From Deroplatys truncata (Eukaryota > Arthropoda > Insecta > Mantodea > Mantidae), in contig CM060989.1 of NCBI GenBank assembly GCA_030765065.1, positions 42,895,501 through 42,959,500 of the forward strand: 64,000 nucleotides of DNA, in the 5' to 3' direction. The notes beneath the pieces are model-generated. The model was not told the origin of the DNA and searched no databases. It saw nothing but the letters and a program-made list of their open reading frames with translations. The position numbers were made by a program, and so were the translations under genes. Each line of letters starts with the position of its first letter. Position 1 is the first letter of the stretch. Shown one piece after another: positions 1 to 11,200 of this stretch.

Positions 1-2056
1 TACGGTTCTCATCCATTTTTCTTTGCCTTCTGTAGAAATACTAATCCACCTCTGCACCTAGTATCACCATTCCCCGCTAACATATTTATAGCAAATTTAT
101 TTTACTCCCCTACCAATATTCGCCATAATCCCATATCCTTACAGTCTTTCATCTCATTTTTGCTTATTCCCTATTGGCAAAGGTGCAAAATCATATTCTC
201 ATATCCTGTGGTTCTTGGACACTCGGTTCCCTTACATTAGATTACAAGCACATTCACTATGTTATATATACTTCCAGACTCCGTGGTGGATAGGGAATAA
301 TCCTGGCTAGAGAGAAATTCCCTCCACCTGGGCAGGAATTCAACCCGAGGCCTCTCGCACAGCAGGCAGGTGCTCTATCAACTGATCGAGGAGGCCAGCC
401 TAGCTTTAGTGCTTTAACATCTTGAGTGCAGCTTACGGTTCTCATCCTTTTTTCTTTGCTTTCTGTAGAATTACCAATCCACCTCTGATCCTAGTATCTC
501 CATTCCCCGCTAACACATTTATAGCAAAATTATTGTACTCCCCTAACTATTTTCTCCATAATCCCATATCCTTACAGTCTGTCATCTCATTTATGCTTAT
601 TCCCTATTGGCAAAGGTGCAAAATCGTATTCTCTTATCCTGTGGTTCTTGACTTTCGGTTCCCTAACGTTAGATTACAAGCACATTCACTACCTTATATA
701 TACTTCCAGACTCCGTGGTGGATAGGGAATAATCCTGGCTAGAGAGAAATTCGCTCCACCTGGGCAGGAATTCAACACGAGGCCTCTCGCACAGCAGGCA
801 GGTGCTCTACCAACTGATCTAGGAGGCCAGCCTAGCTTTCTCCTTTAACATCTCGTGTGCAGCTTACGGTTCTCATCCATTTTTCTTTGCCTTCTGTAGA
901 AATACTAATCCACCTCTTCACCTAGTATCTCCATTTCCCGCTAACATATTTATAGCAACATTATTGTACTCCCCTAAATATTTTCTCCATAATCCCACGT
1001 CCTTACAGTCTGTCATCTCATTTATGCTTATTCCCTACTGGCAAAGGTGCAAAATCGTATTCTCTTATCCTGTGGTTCTTGAGTTTCAGTTCCATAACGT
1101 TAGATTACAAGCACATTCACTATCATATATACTTCCAGACTCCGTGGTGGATAGGAAATGATTCTGGCTTGAGAGAAATTCCCTCCACCTGGGCAGGAAT
1201 TCAACCCGAGGCCTCTCACACAGCAGCCAGGTGCTCCACTAACTGATCTAGGAGGCCAGCCCAGCTTTACTCGTTTAACATCTCGAGTGCAGCTTACGGT
1301 TCTCATCCTTTTTTCTTTGCTTTCTGTAGAAATACCAATCCAGCTCTGCTCCTAGTATCTCCAATCCCCGCTAACATAGTCATAGCAAAATTACTTTACT
1401 CCCCTACCTATTTTCTCCATAATCCCATATCCTTAGAGTCTGTCTTCTCATTTATGCTTATTCCCTATTGGCAAAGATGCAAAATCGTATTCTCTTATCC
1501 AGTGGTTCTTGGACTTTCGGCTCCCTAACATGAGATTAGAAGCACATTCACTATCTTATATATATACTTCCAGACTCCGTGGTGGATAGGGAATAATCCT
1601 GGCTAGAGAGAAATTCCCTCCACCTGGGCAGGAATTCTACCCGAGGCCTCTCGCACAACAGGCATGAGCTATAACAACTGAACTATGAGGCCATTCTTCC
1701 TTTTCTCCTTTATCATCTCCTCGTGTGCAGCTTACGGTTCTCATCCATTTTTCTTTGCCTTCTGTAGAAATACTAATCCACCTCTGCACCTAGTATCTCC
1801 ATTCCCCGCTAACATATTTATAGCAAAATTATTTTACTCCCCTACCAATTTTCGCCATAATCCCATATCCTTACAGTCTGTCATCTCATTTATGCTTATT
1901 CCCTATTGGCAAAGGTGCAAAATCGTATTCTCTTATCCTGTGGTTCTTGGACTTTCGGTTCCCTTACATTAGATTACAAGCACATTCACTATCTTATATA
2001 TACTTCCAGACTCCGTGGTGGATAGGGAATAATCCTGGCCAGAGAGAAATTCCCTC

Positions 2057-2128
2057 CACCTGGGCAGGAATTCAACCCGAGGCCTCTCGCACAGCAGGCA
2101 GGTGCTCTACCAACTGATCTAGGAGGCC
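2057..2128 (-). other. tRNA-like module, type A (anticodon-position GCT)
   Basis: On the - strand, numbering from the G at 2128, the sequence falls into tRNA register. It has T8, a D arm with A14, G18, G19 and A21, a seven-base anticodon loop with T33 and GCT at 34-36, a five-base variable loop, G53, T54, T55, A58 and C61. The A-box-like TAGATCAGTTGG is at 2110-2121 and the B-box-like GGTTGAATTCC at 2067-2077. Defects are clear. The D stem has an A11/G24 mismatch, the anticodon stem a C28/A42 mismatch, the acceptor stem only three Watson-Crick pairs plus a wobble, and position 56 is G instead of C. It is therefore a tRNA fossil or SINE-type head, not a working tRNA. The short variable loop argues against true Ser identity. 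One such module is present per monomer; this is a representative of the commonest type. Confidence 0.75.
2067..2121 (-). promoter_or_regulatory. Internal Pol III promoter remnants (A box and B box)
   Basis: The A-box-like element (2110-2121) has one departure from the TRGYNNARNNGG consensus: A at the Y position. The B-box-like element (2067-2077) departs from RGTTCRANNCC only by G in place of the invariant C (tRNA position 56). Spacing between the two is that of a short-variable-loop tRNA. Substitution of C56 is known from yeast tRNA genes to weaken TFIIIC binding strongly, so activity is doubtful even though the layout is kept. The first TTTT run on the same strand is about 200 bp downstream, near 1919, in GCAAAATCG of the + strand. 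Confidence 0.45.
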
Positions 2129-4240
2129 AGCCTAGCTTTACTCCTTTAACATCTCGAGTGCAGCTTACGGTTCTCATCCTTTTTTCTTTGCTTTCTGTAG
2201 AAATACCTATCCACCTCTGCTCCTAGTATCTCCAATCCCCGCAAACATATTCATAGCAAAATTATTTTACTGCCCTACCTATTTTCTCCATAATCCCATA
2301 TCCTTAGACTCTGTCATTTCATTTATGCTTATTCCCTAATGGCAAAGGTGCAAAATCGTATTCTCTTATCCTGTGGTTCTTGGACTTTCGGTTCCATAAC
2401 GTTAGATTACAAGCACATTCACTATCTTATAGATACTTCCAGACTCCGTGGTGGATAGGGAATAACTCTGGCTAGAGAGAAATTCCCTCCACCTGGGCAG
2501 GAATTCAATCCGAGGCCTCTCGCACAGCAGGCAGGTGCTCTACCAACTGATCTAGGAGGCCAGCCTAGGTTTTCTCCTTTAACATCTCGTGTGCAGCTTA
2601 CGGTTCTCATCCATTTTTCTTTGCCTTCTGTCGAAATACTAATCCACATCTGCACTTAGTATGTCCATTTCCCGCTAACATATTTATAGCAAAATTATTT
2701 TACTCCCCTACCAATTTTCGCCATAATCCTATATCCTTACAGTCTGTCATCTCAGTTATGCTTATTCCCTATTGGCAAAAGGTGCAAAATCGTATTCTCT
2801 TATCCTGTGGTTCTTGACTTTCGGTTCCCTAACGTTAGATTACAAGCACATTCACTACCTTATATATACTTCCAGACTCCGTGGTGGATAGGGAATAATC
2901 CTGGCTAGAGAGAAATTCCCTCCACCTGGGCAGGAATTCAACCCGAGGCCTCTCACACAGCAGGCAGGTACTTCACCAACTGGTCTAGCAGGCCAGCCTA
3001 GCTTTACTCGTTTAACATCTCCAGTGCAGCTTACGGTTCTCATCCTTTTTTCTTTGCTTTCTGTAAAAATACCAATCCACCTCTGCTTCTAGTATCTCCA
3101 ATGCCCGCTAACATATACAGAGCAAAATTATTTTACTCCCCTACCAATTTTCTCCATAATCCCATATCCTTAGAGTCTGTCTTCTCATTTATGCTTATTC
3201 CCTATTGGCAAAGATGCAAAATCGTATTCTCTTATCCTGTGGTTCTTGGACTTTCGGTTCCCTAACATGAGATTAAAACCACATTCACTATCTTATATAT
3301 ACTTCCAGACTCCGTGGTGGATAGGGAATAATCCTGGCTAGAGAGAAATTCCCTCCACTTGGGCAGGAATTCAACCCGAGGCCTCTCGCACAACAGGCAT
3401 GAGCTATAACAACTCAACTATGAGGCCATCCTTCCTTTTCTCCTTTAACATCTCCTCGTGTGCAGCTTACGGTTCTCATCCATTTTTTTGCCTTCTGTAG
3501 AAATACTAATCCACCTCTGCACCTAGTATCTCCATTTCCCGCTAACATATTTATAGCAAAATTATTTTACTCCCCTACGAATTTTCGCCATAATCCCATA
3601 TCCTTACAGTCTGTCATCTCATTTATGCTTATTCCCTATTGGCAAAGGTGCAAAATCGTATTCTCTTATCCTGTGGTTCTTGGACTTTCGGTTCCCTTAC
3701 ATTAGATTACAAGCACATTCACTATCTTATATATACTTCCAGACTCCGTGGTGGATAGGGAATAATCCTGGCTAGAGAGAAATTCCCTCCACCTGGGCAG
3801 GAATTCAACCCGAGGCCTCTCGCACAGCAGGCAGGTGCTCTACCAACTGATCTAGGAGGCCAGCCTAGCTTTACTCCTTTAAAATCTCGAGTGCAGTTTA
3901 CGGTTCTCATCCTTTTTTCTTTGCTTTCTGTAGAATTACCAATCCACCTCTGCTCCTAGTTACTCCAATCGCCGCTAACATATTCATGGCAAAATTATTT
4001 TACTGCCCTACCTATTTTCTCCATAATCCCATATCCTTAGAGTCTGTCATCTCATTTATGCTTATTGCCTATTGTCAAATATGCAAAATCGTATTTTCTT
4101 ATCCTGTGATTCTTGGATCTTCGGTTCCCTAACATTAGATTACAAGAACATTCACTATCTTATAAATACTTCCAGACCCGTGGAGGATAGGGAATAATCT
4201 TGGCTAGAGAGAAATTCCCTCCACCTGGGCAGGAATTCAA

Positions 4241-5175
4241 CCCAAGACCTATTGCACAGCAACAAGGTGCACTAACAACTGATCTAGAAGGCTAGGCTTC
4301 CTTTTCCTGTCGGTTAAAGTAATCTGGGTATGGTTCTCAACTCCTTTTTTCCTTTGGTACTAAAGTTGTAATTTGATCCTTATTGTAATCTTTGCCATAT
4401 CTCCAGTGTCCCTATATCTCCTATTCTATTTTTACCTGCTTTTCTACATCGCTTGCATTCTGTTCTAGTAGCTAGCATATGAACCCCGTTCCTACTATCG
4501 CCCTCGACCTTGCTATCCCTTCCCACCATGTTTCTACTTCCTAGGGTTTTAACGCTTTCACGGATAAGTAACATTTTTCCGTCTTCTGTAGTCAAACATA
4601 TATACCAGAACCGTTAATTTCACTGCCTTAGTATGACTTTCCTTCTTGTTTTTTTTTAACTGTAATATAGCTAATTCTCCTGGTGCTTATCTCAGTAACC
4701 CTAAAGCTCACATGGGCAGGGTCGCTACTCCCTGAGTAACGCTATCTCACTAGAGAGTCTTTACCTGTTACCCTTTTCATTTCCCATTAACATCCTTATA
4801 GCTACCATTTTCCACTGTTAATTTCTGCATGTTTGCTGCGAAGACCTTTTTCTCATTACACTAACTCCTTACATTATACTTTGTCTGTCGCCGCAAATTG
4901 ACATATTCCTTACCTCTACTCCTTAGATTCTCTCCATTAGTATACCTATCCTTCCTTCTTCCTCAGTTGTACCAAAGCTACTTCTCTGGCGTATATCTCG
5001 GTAACCGCTATAATTGGTTATTATTCTTTACATATATCTTACGTTTCACTTGCATCTGATCACACCCAGGTTACTACTACATTTTTTATATTTTAATAGA
5101 GCTTGTAGCTCTTCTTGTCCCTTCACCCTTATATTAAGTTTTCCCCATGCTACCTCTACTCTACCTCCCGCTAAC
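4241..5175. repeat. Long diverged block 1 (left family, subtype alpha)
   Basis: The regular monomer switches at CCCAAGACCTATTGCACAGC into about 935 bp of different sequence and returns to monomer sequence at about 5176. Its first bases are a decayed tRNA-like module (type D). The next stretch, around GGTTCTCAACTCCTTTTTTC (4332-4351), still resembles the monomer opening; beyond that similarity fades. Private features are TCGACCTTGC (others have GATCTTGC), a short deletion in CCACCATGTTTC, and a CTCTGGCGTATATCTCGG variant shared in part with block 8. No gene is recognised. A small - strand open frame at 4380-4595 is broken in several sister blocks. Confidence 0.9.
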
Positions 5176-7276
5176 TCTTTAACATATCCTCATGTGCAGC
5201 TGATGTTTTTCATCCATTTTTCTTTGCTTTCTGTAGAAATACTAATTCACCTCCGCTCCTAATATCTCCATTCTATGCTAACATATTTATAGCAAAATTA
5301 TTCCTCTCCCATACCTATTTTCTCCATAATCCTATATCATTACAGTCTGTCATCTCATTTATGCCTATTCCCTATTGCCAGAAGTGCAAAATCGTATTCT
5401 ATTATGCTGTGGTTCTTGGACTTTCGGTTCCCTAACATTAGATAACAAGCACATTCGTTATCTTATATATACTTCGAGACTCCGTGGTGGATAGGGAATA
5501 ATCCTGGCTAGAGAGAAATTCCCTCCACCTGGGCAGGAATTCAACCCGAGGCCTCTCGCACAGCAGGCAGGTGCTCTACCAACTGATCTAGGAGGCCAGC
5601 CTAGCTTTTCTCCTTTAACATCTCGTGTGCAGCTTACGTTTCTCATCCTTTTTTCTTTGCTTTCTGTAGAATTACCAATCCACCTCTGATCCTAGTACCT
5701 CCATTCCCCGCTAACATATTTATAGCAACATTATTGTACTCCCCTAACTATTTTCTCCATAATCCCATATCCTTACAGTCTGTCATCTCATTTATGCTTA
5801 TTCCCTATTGGCAAAGGTGCAAAATCGTATTCACTTATCTTGTGGTTCTTGACTTTCGGTTCCTTAACGTTAGATTACAAGCACATTCACTATCTTATAT
5901 ATACTTCCAGACTCCGTGGTGGATAGGGAATAATCCTGGCTAGAGAGAAATTCCCTCCACCTGGGCAGGAATTCAACCCGAGGCCTCTCGCACAGCAGGC
6001 AGGTGCTATAACAACTGAACTATGAGCCCAGCCTTCCTTTTCTCCTTTAACATCTCCTCGTGTGCAGCTTACGGTTCTCATCCATTTTTTTGCCTTCTGT
6101 AGAAATACTAATCCACCTCTGCACCTAGTATCTCTATTCCCCGCTAACATATTTGTAGCAAAATTATTTACTCCCCTACCAATTTTCGCCATAATCCCAT
6201 ATCCTTTTATTCTGTCATCACATTTATGCTTATTCCCTATTGGAAAAAGTGCAAAATTGTATTCTCTTATCCTGTCATTCCTGGACTTTCGGTTCCCTAA
6301 CATTAGATTACAAGCACATTCATTATCTTATATACACTTCCAGACTCCGTGGTGGATAGGGAATAATCCTGGCTAGAGAGAAATTCCCTCCACCTGGGCA
6401 GGAATTCAACCCGAGGCCTCTCGCACAACAGGCATGAGCTATAACAACTGAACTATGAGGCCATTCTTCCTTTTATCCTTTATCATCTCCTCGTGTGCAG
6501 CTTACGGTTCTCATCCATTTTTCTTTGCGTTCTGTATAAATACTAATCCACCTCTGCACCTAGTATCTCCATTCCCCGCAAACATATTTATAGCAAAATT
6601 ATTTTACCCCCTTCCAAAGTTCCGCATAATCCCATATCCTTACAGTCTGTCATCTCATTTATGCTTATTCCCTATTGGCAAAGGTGCAAAATCGTATTCT
6701 CTTATCCTGTGGTTCTTGGACTTTCGGTTCCCTAACATTAGATTACAAGCACATTCACTATCTTATATATACTTCCAGGTTCCGTGGTGGATAGGGAATA
6801 ATCCTGGCTAGAGAGAAATTACCTCCATCTAAACAGGAATTCAACCCGAGGCCTCTCGCACAGCAGGCAGGTGCTCTACCAACTGATCTAGGAGGCCAGC
6901 CTAGCTTTACTCGTTTAACATCTGGAGTGAGGCTAACGGTTCTCATCCTTTTTTCATTGTTTTCTGTAGAAATACCAATCCACCTCTGCTCCTAGTATCT
7001 CCAATGCCCGCTAACATATACATAGCAAAATTATTTTACTCCCCTACCAATTTTCTCCATAATCCCATATCCTTAGAGTCTGTCTTCTCATTTATGCTTA
7101 TTCCCTATTGGCAAAGATGCAAAATCGTTTCTCTTATCCTGTGGTTCTTGGACTTTCGGTTCCCTAACATTAGATTACAAGCACATTTATTATCTTATAT
7201 ACACTTCCAGACTCCGAGGTGGATAAGGAATAATCCTGGCTAGAGAGAAATTCCCTCCACCTGGGCAGGAATTCAA
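5176..7276. repeat. Regular satellite array, segment 2 (5 tRNA-like landmarks)
   Basis: Five monomers, with GACTCCGTGGTGG landmarks near 5480, 5910, 6345, 6782 and 7215. The first monomer has the variant core TTCTATGCTAACATATTTAT with ATTCC and CCTATATCATTACAG (5270-5350), a form that left of the LINE is seen mainly right after a long block. The 6060-6300 copy has a shortened T run and carries ATTCTGTCATCACATTT, a sub-variant that recurs at 8820 and 31810-32700. Confidence 0.93.
6391..6462 (-). other. tRNA-like module, type B (anticodon-position GTT)
   Basis: This variant module reads TAGTTCAGTTGT in the A-box position, restoring the pyrimidine that type A lacks but losing G19. The D-loop/stem is TTATAGCTC, and the loop CTGTTGT places GTT at anticodon positions 34-36. 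The B-box half is as in type A, including G at position 56. On the + strand it is recognised by GGCATGAGCTATAACAACTG followed by AACTATGAGGCC. It is common left of the LINE (for example ending near 1692, 9932, 11234, 14268, 19914, 24690, 28592, 29890, 33864 and 34731). Hybrids with the type A anticodon arm end near 6040, 8630 and 32495. Confidence 0.65.
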
Positions 7277-8212
7277 ACCAAGACCTATTGCACAGCAACA
7301 AGGTGCACTAACAACTGATCTAGAAGGCTAGGCTTCCTTTTCCTGTCGGTTAAAGTAATCTGCGTATGGTTCTCAACTCCTTTTTTCCTTTGGTACTAAA
7401 GTTGTAATTTGATCCATATTGTAATCTTTGCCATATCTCCAGTGTCCCTATATCTCCTATTCTATTTTTACCTGCTTTTCTACATCGCTTGCATTCTGTT
7501 CTAGTAGGTAGCATATGAACCCCGTTCCTACTATCGCCCTCGATCTTGCTATCCCTTCCCACCATCTGTTTCTACTTCCTAGGGTTTTAACGCTTTCACG
7601 GATAAGTAACTTTTTTCCGTCTTCTGTAGTCAAACATGTATACCAGAACCGTTAATTTCACTGCCTTAGTATGACTTTCCTTCTTGCTTTTTTTAACTGT
7701 AATATAGCTAATTCTCCTGGTGCTTATCTCAGTAACCCTAAAGCTCACATGGGCAGTGTCGCTACTCCCTGAGTAACGCTATCTCAGTAGAGAGTCTTTA
7801 CCTGTTACCCTTTTCATTTCCCATTAACATCCTTATAGCTACCATTTTCCACTGTTAATTTCTACATGTTAGCTGCGAAGACCTTTTTCTCATGACACTA
7901 ACTCCTTACATTATACTTTGTCTGTCGCCGCAAATTGATATATTCCTTACCTCTACTTCTTAGATTCTCTCCATTAGTATTCCTATCCTTCCTTCTTCCT
8001 CAGTTGTACCAAAGCTACTTCTCAGGCGTATATCCCGGTAACCGCTAAAATGGTTATTATTCTTTACATATATCTTACGTTTCACTTGCATCTGATCACA
8101 CCCAGGTCACTACTACATTTTTTTTATTTTAATAGAGCTTGTAGCTCTTGTTGTCCCTTCACCCTTATATTAAGTGTTCCCCATGCTACCTCTGTCTCTA
8201 CCTCCCGCTAAC
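7277..8212. repeat. Long diverged block 2 (left family, subtype alpha-like)
   Basis: This block begins with AAACCAAGACC, a one-base change from the usual AACCCAAGACC. Private variants include GTAGGTAGCATATG, CATGTTAGCTGCG, CATGACACTAAC, TTGATATATTCC and a two-base loss at CGCTAAAATGG. No coding sequence is recognised. It is followed by a monomer with the TTCTATGC core variant, as block 1 is. Confidence 0.9.
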
Positions 8213-11200
8213 TCCTTAACATATCCTCATGTGCAGCTGATGTTTTTCATCCATTTTTCCTTGCTTTCTGTAGAAATACTAATTCACCTCCGCTCCTAGT
8301 ATCTCCATTCTATGCTAACATATTTATAGCAAAATTATTCCACTCCCTTACCTATTTTCTCCATATTCCTATATCATTACAGTCTGTCATCTCATTTATG
8401 CCTATTCCCTATTGCCAAAAGTGCAAAATCGTATTCTCTTATGTTGTGGTTCTTGGACTTTCGGTTCCCTAACATTAGTTAACAAGCACATTCGTTATCT
8501 TATATATACTTCCAGACTCCGTGGTGGATAGGGAATAATCCTGGCTAGAGAGAAATTCCCTCCACCTGGGCAGGAATTCAACCCGAGGCCTCTCGCACAG
8601 CAGGCAGGTGCTATAACAACTGAACTATGAGCCCAGCCTTCCTTTTCTCCTTTAACATCTCCTCGTGTTCAGCTTACGGTTCTCATCCATTTTTCTTTTC
8701 CTTCTGTAGAAATACTAATCCACCTCTGCACCTAGTATCTCTATTCACCGCTAACATATTTATAGCAAAAGTATTTTACTCCCCTACCAATTTTCGCCAT
8801 AATCCCATATCCTTACATTCTGTCATCACATTTATGCTTATTCCCTATTGACAAAGGTGCAAAATCGTATTCTCTTATCCTCTCATTCTTAGACTTTCAA
8901 TTCCCTAACATTAGATTACAAGCACATTCATTATCTTATATACACTTCTAGAGTCCGTGGTGGATAGGGAATAATCCTGGCTAGAGAGAAATTCCCTCCA
9001 CCTGGGCAGGAATTCAACCCGAGGCCTCTCGCGCAGCGGCAGGTGCTCTACCACCTGATCGAGGAGGCCAGCCTAGCTTTACTACTTTAATATCTTGAGT
9101 GCAGCTTACGGTTCCCATTCTTTTTTCTTTGCTTTCTGTAGAATTACCAATCCATCTCTGATCCTAGTATCTCCATTCCCCGCTAACATATTTAAAGCAA
9201 AATTATTGTACTCCTCTAACTATTTTCTCCATAATCCCATATCCTTACAGTCTGTCATCTCATTTATGCTTATTCCCTATTGGCAAAGGTCAAAATCCTA
9301 TTCTCTTATACTGTGGTTCTTGACTTTCGGTTCCCTAACGTTAGATTACAAGCACATTCACTATCTTATATATACTTCCAGACTCCGTGGTGGATAGGGA
9401 ATAATCCTGGCTAGAGAGAAATTCCCTCCACCTGATCAGGAATTCAACCCGAGGCCTCTTACACAGCAGGCAGGTGCTCCACCAACTGATCTAGGAGGCC
9501 AGCCTAGCTGTACTCCTTTAACATCTCGAGTGCAGCTTAGGGTTCTCATCCTTTTTTCTTTGCCTTCTGTAGAAATACCAATCCACCTCTGCTCCTAGTA
9601 TCTCCAATCATCGCTAACATATTCATAGCAAAATTATTTTACTCCTCTACCTATTTTCTCCATAATCCCATATCCTTAGAGTCTGTATTCTCATTTATGC
9701 TTATTCCCTATTGGCAAAGATGCAAAATCGTATTCTCTTATCCTGTGGTTCTTGGACTTTCGGTTCCCTAACATGAGATTAAAAGCACATTCGCTATCTT
9801 ATAAATACCTCCAGACTCCGTGGTGGATAGGGAATAATCCTGGCTAGAGAGAAATTTCCTCCACCTGGGCAGGAATTCAACCCGAGGCCTCTCGCACAAC
9901 AGGCATGAGCTATAACAACTGAACTATGAGGCCAGCCTTCCTTTTCTCCTTTAACATCTCCTCGTGTGCAGCTTACGGTTCTCATCCATTTTTCTTTGCC
10001 TTCTGTAGAAATACTAATCCACCTCTGCACCTAGTATCTCCATTCCCCGCTAACATATTTATAGCAAAATTATTTTACTCCCCTACCAATTTTCGCCATA
10101 GTCCCATATCCTTGCAGTCTGTCATCTCATTTATGCTTATTCCCTATTGGCAAAGGTGCAAAATCGTATTCTCTTATCCTGTGGTTCTTGACTTTCGGTT
10201 CCATAACGTTAGATTACAAGCAAATTCACTATCTTATAAATACCTCCAGACTCCGTGGTGGATAGGTAATAATCCTGGCTAGAGAGAAATTCCCTCCACC
10301 TGGGCAGGAATTCAACCCGAGGCCTCTCTCACAGCAGGCAGGTGCTCTACCAACTGATCTAGGAGGCCAGCCTAGATTTTCTCCTTTAACATCTCGTGTG
10401 CAGCTTGCGGTTCTCATCCTTTTTTCTGTGCCTTCTGTAGAAATACTAATCGAGCTCTGTACCTAGTATCTCCATTCCCCGTTAACATATTTATAGCAAA
10501 ATTATTTTTCTCCCCTTCCAATTGTCGCCATAATCCCATATCCTTACAGTCTGTCATCTCATTTATGCTTATTCCCTATTGGCAAAGGTGTAAAATCGTA
10601 TTCTCTTATCCTGTGGTTCTTGGACTTTCGGTTCCTTAACATTAGATTACAAGCACTTTCACTATCTTATATATACTTCCAGACTCCGTGTTGGATAGGG
10701 AATAATCCTGGCTAGAGAGAAATTCCCTCCATCTGGACAGGAATTCAACCCGAGGCCTCTCGCACAGCAGGCAGGTGGTCTGCCAACTGATCTAGGAGGC
10801 CAGCCTAGCTTTTCTCCTTTAACATCTCGTGTGCAGCTTTCGGTTCTCATCCTTTTTTCTTTGCTTTCTGTAGAAATACCAATCCACCTCTGCTCCTAGT
10901 ATCTCCAATGCCTGCTAACATATACATAGCAAAACTATATTACTCCCCTACCAATTTTCTCCATAATCCCATATCCTTAGAGTCTGTCTTCTCATTTATG
11001 CTTATTCCCTATTGGCAAAGATGCAAAATCGTATTCTCATATCCTGTGGTTCTTGGACTTTCGGTTCCCTAACATGAGATTAAAACCACATTCACTATCT
11101 TATATATACTTCCAGACTCCGTGGTGGATAGGGAATAATCCTGGCTAGAGAGAAATTCCCTCCACCTGGGCAGGAATTCAACCCGAGGCCTCTCGCACAA

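Larger units (their letters stand above)
1733..2165. repeat. Representative 433-bp monomer (reference unit)
   Basis: I use this copy as the reference unit. It runs from TACGGTTCTCATCC to the next identical landmark, exactly 433 bp. Order on the + strand: T-rich opening (1733-1765), the block around CTAGTATCTCC, the core CCCCGCTAACATATTTATAG, ATTTTACTCCCCTACC, CTATTGGCAAAGGTGCAAAA, GGTTCTTGGACTTTCGG, CTTATATATACTTCCAG, ACTCCGTGGTGGATAGGG, then the inverted tRNA-like module (2057-2128) and a short TTTACTCCTTTAACATCTCG linker. Other monomers in the window differ from it mostly by scattered substitutions and 1-4 bp indels. Confidence 0.9.
1..4240. repeat. Regular 433-bp satellite array, segment 1 (about 10 monomers)
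   Basis: This segment holds about ten head-to-tail monomers. Copies of the landmark TACGGTTCTCATCC begin at 1, 434, 865, 1295, 1733, 2166, 2599, 3032 and 3468, with a TACGG at 3899, so spacing is 430-438 bp. Each monomer has, in + orientation, a T-rich opening (TTTTTCTTTGCC), the core CCCCGCTAACATATTTATAG, a CTTATATATACTTCCAG stretch, and a conserved EcoRI site inside GCAGGAATTCAACCC. That EcoRI site falls in a tRNA-like module on the - strand. Modules with the GAACTATGAGGCC end (type B) occur near 1692 and 3430; the others are mostly type A (GATCTAGGAGGCC). I see no host gene. The short open frames here recur in every monomer and are not credible proteins. Confidence 0.95.

Noticed and set aside
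1993-2002. TATA-box-like TATATATAAG on the - strand in nearly every monomer
   Set aside because: It lies about 55 bp downstream of the tRNA-like module on the same strand and about 300 bp before the next one, so it is badly placed for either. It looks like a simple AT stretch.
2057-2128. A functional tRNA gene
   Set aside because: The acceptor stem does not close, the D and anticodon stems have mismatches, C56 is replaced by G, and more than a hundred copies lie in a satellite array. A tRNA relic fits better.
5098-5112. Hairpin AGAGC-TTGTA-GCTCT in the long blocks
   Set aside because: Right-family blocks read AGAAC-TTGTA-GCTCT or AGAAC-TTGTA-GCTCG, breaking the stem without compensation, so there is no evidence the structure is maintained.
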